Below, one piece after another: positions 1 through 5,243 of a stretch of DNA of 7,577 bases (positions are counted from its first letter, which is position 1; every line of letters starts with the position of its first letter). The stretch is from NCBI GenBank assembly GCA_028699365.1, contig JAQVUQ010000128.1, positions 1 through 7,577 of the forward strand, written 5' to 3'. The position numbers and the translations under genes were made by a program. This DNA is from a bacterium (lineage in GTDB: Bacteria > UBP13 > UBA5359). The notes below the pieces were generated by a model. It did not search any database. It was not told where the DNA came from and was given only the letters and a program-made list of their open reading frames with translations.

Positions 1-58
1 TACAATATAATAGGGGAACTTGTAAACCGGAAGAAATTCAATGCCGTATAAAGTATCT

Positions 59-1018
59 CTACTGCACCATGCCCTTGTCTCTGCCTATACGGCTGATGAA
101 ATCATGCTTGTGGACAAAATCCAGCAGATCGGATACCTTGGCTACCGCCAGGCCTATTACCGTATCCGCAGCTCCGTAGTAGAGCCATATTTCGTCGCCA
201 TGGCATGTCGCCCCGCAAGTATAGACGACATCCGGCACGAGCCCGCGCTGCTCATACTCGGTTTCCGGACCAAAGACCCATTCCGATGCCCGTTGCAGAA
301 CCCGGCGCGGATCATCCCTGTCAAGAAGCGCCAAGCCCAGCCTGTAAACAGGACGGTCACCCATCTCCTTGGCGCCGTGGAATATCAGCAGCCAGCCTTC
401 CTCCGTCTTCAGCGGCTGAGCGCCGCAACCGATCCTGAGGCCGTCCCACCATGGGCCGCCGCGCTCCGGAAGAAGCAGTCCCGGGCGGCTCCAATGTATA
501 AAATCGCCCTCGGCCGAAGCGTGCCAGATATGCTCCTGCCCGCCCGTTACCGGACGATGCAGCATGATCCATTTTTCATTGAAACGTTCGGGAAAGAGCG
601 TTGCATCCTTATTTGTAGGTGAGAGAACTATTCCCAGTCTCTCCACCGTATCGAAATCTCTGGTAACGGCCAGAGCTACGGCCGGGCCGTAACGGGATAC
701 GGCTGTGTAGGCGATGATCCACTGACCGGGCCCCATCTGGGTGACACGAGCATCCTCGCATCCCCATTCCTCGTAGGGATAATCCGGCAGATCCGGCTCA
801 AGCAAGGGGCGATCAGCCACTTTCCAGTTATCCACGCCGTTGGCACTTCTGGCTACTCGTATTTCGGATATCCCCTGCCTGTCCTCCACACGTATCAGAA
901 GAACAGTCTCATCCTTAACCATAGCCACTCCCGGATTGAGGACGGCAATGGGCTTAAGAGGTATATCATCAGGGGTGAGAATAGGGCCGCCTCCGACCCG
1001 TCTGAACACTTCCTGCAT
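59..1018 (-). CDS. GH130 family glycoside phosphorylase (beta-1,4-mannooligosaccharide/mannosyl-glucose phosphorylase type)
   Basis: GH130 enzymes reversibly phosphorolyse beta-mannosides to mannose 1-phosphate with inversion, usually in the cytoplasm; no signal peptide is seen here. Visible family blocks, counted from the chosen start, are 'NPG' near residue 28, 'RVEDRQG' near 43, 'GCEDARVT' near 86-93 (the Asp matches the catalytic acid of the family's G-x-E-D-x-R motif), 'LHRP' near 153, 'RIGCGAQP' near 195, 'GWLLIFHGA' near 208 and 'YYGAAD' near 280. At 319 residues it has the usual size for the compact GH130 members. The frame is also open to a TTG at 1048 (ten more residues). I prefer the ATG at 1018 because GGAG lies five bases upstream and the protein then begins like other GH130 enzymes. 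It is probably the last gene of a leftward operon, 62 nt after the C39 peptidase gene. The exact substrate (mannan, mannosyl-glucose or N-glycan core) cannot be read from sequence alone. Confidence 0.9.
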   Translation of the reverse strand: MQEVFRRVGGGPILTPDDIPLKPIAVLNPGVAMVKDETVLLIRVEDRQGISEIRVARSANGVDNWKVADRPLLEPDLPDYPYEEWGCEDARVTQMGPGQWIIAYTAVSRYGPAVALAVTRDFDTVERLGIVLSPTNKDATLFPERFNEKWIMLHRPVTGGQEHIWHASAEGDFIHWSRPGLLLPERGGPWWDGLRIGCGAQPLKTEEGWLLIFHGAKEMGDRPVYRLGLALLDRDDPRRVLQRASEWVFGPETEYEQRGLVPDVVYTCGATCHGDEIWLYYGAADTVIGLAVAKVSDLLDFVHKHDFISRIGRDKGMVQ

Positions 1019-1080
1019 CGTATCTCCGCCTCTTAGAACATCGTTCAATGCTTGAAATGATCATACCCCCTGGACTGAAA

Positions 1081-1890
1081 TTAAAACCTTATGCTGATCC
1101 CGCACCGGCGCCAATCTTGGAGAAACTGACGTAAAGGGATATCGCTTACGCCGTTGGAAGGATCGGCAATGGTGACGGTGCTTTTGTTCATACTCAGGAT
1201 GCAGACATAGTGATCATCCAGAGCCGAGAAGCGTATTTTAGCCACCAGCGGCAAATGCTTGCTGATTTCGGCCGGACCGCTGAAGCGGCGATACTCGGCC
1301 CGGTATCCCAGACGGCCGTATCTCCTGTTGACGGCCCTGGCCAGCATGTCGCCCGGAGTGCCGAACATCCAGGTGGACCTGGATAATATGGCCAGTTCGC
1401 CTTCCTCAGCTTTCAGGCCCAGTTTGCGCAACGCCGTTGTCATCGCCGCCGGGCCGCAGGTGTAGTCCGTGCTCTGTTTGCAATTGATGGTGTCGCGGCT
1501 GATAATGCTGCTCTGCTTTAAAAAAGAAGAGTACGTTACCGCCGGCATAATGAAAGGTATGGAGAAATAGGCTGTAAGCGCAATTATCAGAAAGTCCAGC
1601 AGTTTTTTCTGTCTGCGGTCCGTCAACCGTGCCGTTAACGCCGATAAAATAGTGGTACAGGCAATAGCGGTAAGCGTAAATTCGTTTCTTCCTGCAAAAA
1701 TGAGATCGAAAGGCCTTATAAACTCCAGCGAGGGTAAACACCAGCGCAGCAGAACCGACGCCAGAACCAGCATCGGCACCAGAAAGCCCGGTATCCAGAA
1801 GCGTCTCATGCCGGAAGTTATACGGCCGATATATGCGCCGCCAAGAGCTGCCAGAATAACCGCTGTGGTTTCCAACAGTATTTCAATCAT
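1081..1890 (-). CDS. Membrane-anchored C39-type cysteine peptidase
   Basis: The 269-aa protein has about four hydrophobic segments (roughly residues 5-23, 33-50, 70-90 and 97-118) followed by a C-terminal papain-like domain of the C39 type. The catalytic set is visible: Gln139 and Cys145 in 'QSTDYTCGPAA', His227 in 'DDHYVC' and Asp243 in 'ADPSNG'. Peptidase C39 domains normally cleave double-glycine leaders and are fused to ABC transporters, but this protein has no ABC or nucleotide-binding domain. Positive charges cluster in the first and third loops (R23, R29, R30; R91, R93, R94, K95, K96). By the positive-inside rule both termini, and so the peptidase domain, lie outside the cytoplasmic membrane. 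The ATG at 1890 follows the stop of the secreted peptidase-like gene by 17 nt, with only a weak AGGT ribosome site, which suggests translational coupling. Family call is firm; substrate unknown. Confidence 0.8.
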   Translation of the reverse strand: MIEILLETTAVILAALGGAYIGRITSGMRRFWIPGFLVPMLVLASVLLRWCLPSLEFIRPFDLIFAGRNEFTLTAIACTTILSALTARLTDRRQKKLLDFLIIALTAYFSIPFIMPAVTYSSFLKQSSIISRDTINCKQSTDYTCGPAAMTTALRKLGLKAEEGELAILSRSTWMFGTPGDMLARAVNRRYGRLGYRAEYRRFSGPAEISKHLPLVAKIRFSALDDHYVCILSMNKSTVTIADPSNGVSDIPLRQFLQDWRRCGISIRF

Positions 1891-1907
1891 AGGTATTCAC
1901 TACCTGC

Positions 1908-2930
1908 TTATTTGTTTATCTTACTTACGGTTGTTAATTCCATCTTCTCATAGATTCCGTCCCAGTTCAAATAGAGGTGCCGGTTACGAGGTGCATCCTC
2001 TCCCCTGTATCCCTGGTCAGCGATAACGACATAGCGGCCGGTATCATTTGTCATATATCCGCATACCGGCATGATACGTTTCAAGCCGCAGCTTGTAACC
2101 ACCAGTATGCCCGGATGACCGGCATCAATTTCCTCTTTGAACGTCCGGAAAGTGAGCATGGCTTCCTTATCCTGTACCGGCTGCACAAAACGTTTTGTCT
2201 CTAATTTGAAGCCCTGCTTAAGGGCATACTTTGCCAGCAGCTTGTCCAGATTGCAGCCGCATCCGGCTTCGGTCATGGAGAGCACCAGATCGCGTTGCCT
2301 CTTGCCGGAAGACATGCCGGCTGCGCCGTGCCTGTCCAGGTAATCCACCAGAGCGGAAGCAGCGGTGGCTCCTTCGGTGATGAAATATGGAAGAGCGACT
2401 ATTCCTTCTACGATGCGCTCTGAGGGTCGGGCTGCTTCTAATGGAGATGTATCCGGAATCAGAGGCATAGTCTTACCTCCAGTCAAGCTGCCGTCAACTA
2501 TCTGCAGACTGCGAACATCGACGGTAACGGCCCCGGCAGGCAGGCCTTTACCGTCAGTGATGTGATACCGGACCAGCAAGAGGCCCGGCCCAGTGTAGAT
2601 ATATTCTTCCGGCCCCAGTTCACTTCCCCTGCCGATGGCATTGGCAGCCACCCGGCGGATGCGTTGACCCAGGAAATCGGATAGCACAAAGTCCGGTGAG
2701 TATTCCAGAACAGTGCCGTCGTTGCGGGTTATGCGGTAGCCTTTTATACCTTCACGGCTATTGTATTCGGTGTAAGTGCAGGTTTCGTCGGTGTATGGGG
2801 ATTTGAATATACGCTCTTCATACGGGCTTGCCTGCGCGGCCTGGGCAGTGGCCGGCATACCCGCACATATGGTGCATATAATGGATATCAGCAGCATGAA
2901 CAAGATTGGATCGTTCCTGTATTTAAGCAT
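1908..2930 (-). CDS. Secreted papain-like/C39-like domain protein, probable pseudopeptidase
   Basis: The 340-aa protein starts with a clear signal peptide: basic 'MLKYR', a hydrophobic core at about 9-24 and a probable cleavage site at 'ATAQAAQA' near residue 34. Residues about 40-170 form an unassigned N-terminal region. Residues about 174-325 resemble the bacterial C39-like family whose nucleophile motif reads roughly G-C-[SA]-P-T-A-A followed by a 'Y-x-D-R-H-G' helix. Here the segment reads 'TEGATAASALVDYLDRHG', placing Glu186 where Cys is expected. The later 'H-x5-GY' motif is 'RIMPVCGY', with Arg285 in the His position, while the Asp of the final strand is kept (D305 in 'IADQGY'). I infer a secreted protein with a peptidase fold but no peptidase activity. 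The ATG at 2930 has a good AAGGA ribosome site. It lies directly upstream of the intact membrane C39 peptidase gene and is probably co-transcribed. The fold is my alignment by eye. Confidence 0.65.
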   Translation of the reverse strand: MLKYRNDPILFMLLISIICTICAGMPATAQAAQASPYEERIFKSPYTDETCTYTEYNSREGIKGYRITRNDGTVLEYSPDFVLSDFLGQRIRRVAANAIGRGSELGPEEYIYTGPGLLLVRYHITDGKGLPAGAVTVDVRSLQIVDGSLTGGKTMPLIPDTSPLEAARPSERIVEGIVALPYFITEGATAASALVDYLDRHGAAGMSSGKRQRDLVLSMTEAGCGCNLDKLLAKYALKQGFKLETKRFVQPVQDKEAMLTFRTFKEEIDAGHPGILVVTSCGLKRIMPVCGYMTNDTGRYVVIADQGYRGEDAPRNRHLYLNWDGIYEKMELTTVSKINK

Positions 2931-2989
2931 CTGTCCTTCCTCTTTTTGTTATGCAAATATGAAGGATTATCCCCTCCTTCGCCTGCTGT

Positions 2990-3220
2990 TCACAAGAAAA
3001 GTCTTACACTCTTTGTAAAAGGGCTCTCAAGTTGACGGACAAATTCCTCTGCTTTACGATATTCCGGAGTTAGCAAAATGTATCGGGTACCATCCGTTAT
3101 CTTGCCCATTCTACGTTTCTCCAAATCTATAAGGTATATCTTTTCTTCACTCTCGAATATACATTCCCTGTTATTATTGATCAGGACAGGATCCTTAAAC
3201 CTCGGGCCACGGCTCAGCAT
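2990..3220 (-). CDS. Hypothetical 76-aa protein
   Basis: I do not recognise this short protein. It begins 'MLSRGPRFKDPVL', contains 'KIYLIDLEKRRMGKITDG' and 'RYILLTPEYRKAEEFVRQL', and has no signal peptide or membrane segment. The frame stays open upstream to 3277, but those 19 codons run into the RAYT element's terminal repeat and overlap the transposase stop. The ATG at 3220 has AGGGG seven bases upstream (3228-3232) and is the better start. It ends 59 nt before the secreted peptidase-like gene and may be the first gene of that leftward operon. It could also be the C-terminal remnant of a longer gene cut by the element about 30 bp upstream. The good ribosome site argues mildly for a complete gene. 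Confidence 0.5.
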   Translation of the reverse strand: MLSRGPRFKDPVLINNNRECIFESEEKIYLIDLEKRRMGKITDGTRYILLTPEYRKAEEFVRQLESPFTKSVRLFL

Positions 3221-3249
3221 TGTAATTCCCCTATAATCTCTCAAAGCAC

Positions 3250-3279
3250 CTTGGGGGTCAGACCTCGAATTGATCAATT
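3250..3279 (+). repeat. Left terminal inverted repeat of the RAYT element
   Basis: This end reads CTTGGGGGTCAGACCTCGAA and continues TTGATCAATT. It matches the reverse complement of 4149-4177 apart from one extra G in the G run and a one-base shift near the inner end. The transposase stop codon (TGA, 3276-3274) lies inside it. Confidence 0.85.
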
Positions 3280-4122
3280 CTGCCGACTCAAGACGATCTT
3301 GCTGATGGTCGAATGATGCAATCCCAGATAATCGCCTATCTCTCTCTGACGATAACCGTGCTCTCTGGCGGCTTTATATATTGCTCCGTCTCTTTCCTGC
3401 TTATGGCTTATGTCTTTGAATATCTCCTCCAAGGCTGGTCTGCCCAGCATTCTCTGATACCGGGGTACCTCTGCAAGCTGTCTCTTTCCCTTGATAGCTT
3501 CTTCCAATGTGGTTTTAAAGCTCTCGCTGCCAAGCGCCACTCTCTCTTCTCCGATTGGAAGCTGTCCCTGGCTTTTCATGCCTTCGGCTATAAAGTCTGC
3601 ATAACGCCTGCGGGCTGAAGCGGCCTCCGATCCAAACTGATTGAGTATCCATTCCGTTTCCAGCCACTTAGGGCTTTCATCTTCCCCGATAGTTGCCCTG
3701 TAACTGCTCCAGTGCCAGTCTGATGGATCTTTTACCATACCGGCTCTAACCGGATTCAGAGAGATATATCGGCAAAGCTCCAGAAGATAGTTCTCCTTCT
3801 CCACCAGAAGTGATTTGAACCTGCCCTGGAATATATGCCCTGTTCTATTATGCTTACGGTTGAACTTCTGAGTATAGACTGAATTGAGCTTCTGCATCCC
3901 TCTGGATAATTCTCCGCCCGGTGTCTCCAGAAGCAGATGATAATGATTACCCATCAGGCAGTATGCGTAAAGCTGCCACTCAAACTGTTCGGTTATATCT
4001 CCAAGAAGCTCAAGGAACAGCTCCCGGTCTTTCTCATCCTGATAGATAGGCCAACCGGCATTGCCCCTGGCTGTGATATGATATACCGCTCCCGGATATT
4101 CTATTCTTATCGGTCTTGCCAT
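3274..4122 (-). CDS. RAYT family Y1 (HUH) transposase with C-terminal helix-turn-helix
   Basis: This 282-aa single-strand DNA transposase belongs to the Y1_Tnp/TnpA_REP group related to IS200/IS605 TnpA. The start 'MARPIRIEYPGAVYHITARGN' is the standard RAYT opening. The HUH metal-binding motif is His60-Tyr61-His62 in 'GNHYHLLLET'. The nucleophile is most likely Tyr83 in 'SVYTQKFNRKHNRTGHIFQGR', followed by the conserved 'RYISLNPVRAGMV' block at about 118-130. Residues about 246-278 ('REHGYRQREIGDYLGLHHSTISKI') form a helix-turn-helix, so this is the longer RAYT form with an added DNA-binding domain, as seen in elements outside enterobacteria. The reading frame is intact and all key residues are present, so it may be active. 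The gene fills almost the whole element, and its promoter overlaps the right terminal repeat. Confidence 0.92.
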   Translation of the reverse strand: MARPIRIEYPGAVYHITARGNAGWPIYQDEKDRELFLELLGDITEQFEWQLYAYCLMGNHYHLLLETPGGELSRGMQKLNSVYTQKFNRKHNRTGHIFQGRFKSLLVEKENYLLELCRYISLNPVRAGMVKDPSDWHWSSYRATIGEDESPKWLETEWILNQFGSEAASARRRYADFIAEGMKSQGQLPIGEERVALGSESFKTTLEEAIKGKRQLAEVPRYQRMLGRPALEEIFKDISHKQERDGAIYKAAREHGYRQREIGDYLGLHHSTISKIVLSRQN

Positions 4123-4128
4123 ATCTTA

Positions 4129-4157
4129 AATATACACTAAGCGCTTGCAATTGACAA
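4129..4157 (-). promoter_or_regulatory. Sigma-70-type promoter of the RAYT transposase
   Basis: On the minus strand TTGTCA (4157-4152) and TATATT (4134-4129) are separated by exactly 17 bases, each matching consensus at five of six positions. The -35 box lies inside the right terminal repeat. Only six bases (TAAGAT) separate the -10 box from the ATG at 4122, so the transcript would start at or next to the start codon and be leaderless or nearly so. No ribosome binding site is visible. Confidence 0.6.
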
Positions 4158-4177
4158 ATTCGAGGTCTGACCCCAAG
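4149..4177 (-). repeat. Right terminal inverted repeat of the RAYT element
   Basis: On the minus strand this end reads CTTGGGGTCAGACCTCGAAT then TTGTCAATT, mirroring 3250-3279. It carries the -35 box (TTGTCA) of the transposase promoter, so element end and promoter are physically coupled. Confidence 0.85.
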
Positions 4178-4268
4178 ACGTTAGTTAGTTATTACGGAGC
4201 AGCAATTCATAATCCTGCCCCTTTTTACGAAAATTACAAAAGTGGCCGGTTTTGAGGTACGAGCGGCC

Positions 4269-4291
4269 AAACCCGCTTGTCATGCGGGTTT
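4269..4291. repeat. Hairpin: perfect 8-bp stem with 7-nt loop
   Basis: AAACCCGC (4269-4276) pairs with GCGGGTTT (4284-4291) around TTGTCAT. Just upstream TGGCCG (4243-4248) and CGGCCA (4264-4269) can form a second stem. A run of T after the stem is lacking, so it is not a convincing intrinsic terminator. It ends six bases before the first DnaA box. Confidence 0.55.
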
Positions 4292-4296
4292 CAGAT

Positions 4297-4305
4297 TGTG
4301 GATAA
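4297..4305 (-). promoter_or_regulatory. DnaA box 1 (TTATCCACA)
   Basis: TGTGGATAA on the plus strand is the exact complement of the consensus DnaA 9-mer. It lies 26 bases from box 2 and points the opposite way. Confidence 0.75.
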
Positions 4306-4331
4306 CCTGTGAATTGGTGTTGATGAAAAAG

Positions 4332-4340
4332 TTATCCACA
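4332..4340 (+). promoter_or_regulatory. DnaA box 2 (TTATCCACA)
   Basis: An exact consensus DnaA 9-mer on the plus strand, preceded by AAAAAG. It faces box 3 across the 51-base AT-containing spacer. Confidence 0.75.
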
Positions 4341-4391
4341 ATTTTGTGCCTGCAAAGCCGCATGGCATAAGTTAATGTTAATTAATGTGCC

Positions 4392-4400
4392 TGTGGATAA
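4392..4400 (-). promoter_or_regulatory. DnaA box 3 (TTATCCACA)
   Basis: TGTGGATAA on the plus strand, an exact consensus box on the minus strand. It forms the right arm of the inverted repeat and lies about 110 bases upstream of the thyX -10 element. Confidence 0.75.
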
Positions 4401-4485
4401 CTTTTTGGGCTTTTCAGGACGGATAAATTGCTTACAGCGTATAACACCAGCAATGTTTCTGACATCGATAACGGTAAGAAAGGTA

Positions 4486-4515
4486 TCGAAAGCTATAGCC
4501 TGCCTGTGGTATTAT
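4486..4515 (+). promoter_or_regulatory. Probable thyX promoter with extended -10
   Basis: TATTAT (4510-4515) is preceded by TGG, giving an extended -10 (TGnTATTAT). A weak -35, TCGAAA (4486-4491), lies 18 bases upstream. An overlapping alternative -10 is TATACT (4515-4520). Transcription would start near 4522, leaving a leader of about 45 bases before thyX. Confidence 0.45.
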
Positions 4516-4536
4516 ATACTTTGGTAAACGATAGTC

Positions 4537-4560
4537 TTCCCTTAGGGCAGGGAACAGGAG
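4537..4560 (+). promoter_or_regulatory. thyX leader hairpin and ribosome binding site
   Basis: TTCCCT (4537-4542) and AGGGAA (4549-4554) form a 6-bp stem with a 6-nt loop. One base later comes the ribosome site AGGAG (4556-4560), six bases from the ATG at 4567. The spacing fixes the thyX start. Whether the hairpin has a regulatory role is unknown. Confidence 0.5.
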
Positions 4561-4566
4561 CAACAA

Positions 4567-5160
4567 ATGAATATAGAATTAATGGCCTATACACAAGGTA
4601 ATCCGCTGATAGAGAAGTATAAAGATATCACGCCTACTGATGCGTGCGCAATTGCAGCCGCTCAATGCTATCAGAGCACGCCTAAAACGGTCACGGTCAG
4701 CGGCTGTATAAGGCACGGGCATGAGAGCGTTATCGAGCATGCTAACTTCACTTTTCTGGTAGAGGGCATATCCCGGGCCTGTCTGGCTCAGTGGACCAGG
4801 CATCGTCTTATGTCTTACAGCGTGAAAAGCCAGAGATATTGCCGGGAGAACGCCATAGACGTGGTACGGCCGGACACGGTGAGTGAAGACGATCCCGTGT
4901 GGGAAGAAACCGTTGCCAAGGCCTGGGAAGCGTATAATACGCTGATACAGCAAGGCGTTCCCAAGCAGGATGCCAGATACCTGCTGCCAAACGCCTGCTG
5001 CACCAGTATGGTGGTAACGATGAACGCCCGCTCCCTGCGCAACTTCCTGAAACTGCGTCTGGACAGTCACGCCCAGTGGGAGATACGCGAAGCGGCCGGG
5101 ATAATATTCGATATTGTAATGGAAGTAGCTCCCTTACTGTTTGAGGATCTGAAAAGTTAG
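4567..5160 (+). CDS. thyX: FAD-dependent thymidylate synthase
   Basis: ThyX methylates dUMP to dTMP using methylene-tetrahydrofolate, with FAD and NADPH, and replaces ThyA in many bacteria. The 197-aa product carries the defining motif RHR-x7-S (residues 78-88, 'RHRLMSYSVKS'). Upstream is the conserved 'RHGHESVIEHANFTF' block (49-63), and downstream 'DARYLLP' (135-141), 'NARSLRNFLKLRLD' (153-166) and 'AQWEIR' (169-174) supply folate- and nucleotide-binding positions, including the dUMP-binding Arg region. It is somewhat shorter than common ThyX proteins (about 215-250 aa) but no core motif is missing. AGGAG sits six bases before the ATG. It is the first gene rightward from the DnaA-box region, 83 nt ahead of the MATE gene. 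A dTMP-synthesis gene beside DnaA boxes makes replication-linked control plausible, but that is inference. Confidence 0.95.
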   Translation: MNIELMAYTQGNPLIEKYKDITPTDACAIAAAQCYQSTPKTVTVSGCIRHGHESVIEHANFTFLVEGISRACLAQWTRHRLMSYSVKSQRYCRENAIDVVRPDTVSEDDPVWEETVAKAWEAYNTLIQQGVPKQDARYLLPNACCTSMVVTMNARSLRNFLKLRLDSHAQWEIREAAGIIFDIVMEVAPLLFEDLKS

Positions 5161-5243
5161 TACGGTTCTCTGCCCTGGTCGCGGGCATGATTGAAACGTC
5201 GGCATGAAGGGGTAACAGTTATGATGCAGGAATCGGAGGATAT

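Larger units (their letters stand above)
3250..4177 (-). mobile_element. RAYT (REP-associated tyrosine transposase) element with imperfect terminal inverted repeats
   Basis: A single transposase gene is bracketed by near-identical inverted ends. The left end (3250-3279) and the reverse complement of the right end (4149-4177) share the core GGGGTCAGACCTCGAATT and differ only by one-base indels. The motif GGGGTCAGACC is, from memory, a recurrent flank of Y1-type transposase genes in many bacteria. No target-site duplication is evident beside the ends (left flank ...TCAAAGCAC, right flank GACGTTAG...), as expected for single-strand Y1 transposition. The element is about 928 bp and sits between the 76-aa gene and the DnaA-box region. 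Confidence 0.8.
4326..4406. repeat. Perfect 15-bp inverted repeat built around DnaA boxes 2 and 3
   Basis: AAAAAGTTATCCACA (4326-4340) is the exact reverse complement of TGTGGATAACTTTTT (4392-4406). The arms are 51 bases apart and enclose the AT-rich tract. The identity runs six bases beyond each DnaA 9-mer (GTT plus A/T run), which suggests a designed pair of sites and not two chance 9-mers. Confidence 0.75.
4178..4566. other. Intergenic region at the point of divergent transcription; candidate replication origin or DnaA-controlled region
   Basis: This 389-nt stretch has no credible open reading frame. From left to right it holds a TTAG triple repeat (about 4181-4192), two nested hairpin-forming segments (4243-4291), three perfect DnaA boxes (4297-4400), an AT-rich tract between the second and third boxes (4367-4387, 18 of 21 bases A or T), and then the thyX promoter and leader. 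Every gene to its left in the window lies on the minus strand and the three genes to its right on the plus strand, apart from the convergent fragment at the far right edge. The layout suits an oriC, but no dnaA, dnaN, rpmH or gid gene is visible to support it. The DnaA boxes could instead regulate thyX. Confidence 0.5.

Noticed and set aside
6-11. TATAAT on the plus strand at the left edge
   Set aside because: Any -35 box would lie outside the window, and no plus-strand gene follows; the DNA downstream codes for GH130 on the other strand.
41-622. 193-codon plus-strand open frame opposite the GH130 gene
   Set aside because: It lies wholly antisense to a gene with clear family motifs and shows no recognisable domain; it is a shadow frame.
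1019-1048. TTG start for the GH130 gene, adding ten residues
   Set aside because: No ribosome site lies at a suitable distance, whereas the ATG at 1018 has GGAG five bases upstream.
4181-4192. TTAG tandem triplet as a repeat array
   Set aside because: Only three copies of a 4-base unit; it is within chance expectation and has no array structure.
4269-4291. Intrinsic terminator
   Set aside because: The stem is good but lacks a T run on either strand, and no gene ends just before it on either side.
4579-5070. 163-codon minus-strand open frame opposite thyX
   Set aside because: It is antisense to an unmistakable thyX and its translation looks like no protein family.
5171-5187. Small hairpin (TGCCC/GGGCA) between thyX and the MATE gene
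   Set aside because: A 5-bp stem with no T tract is too weak to call a terminator or attenuator.
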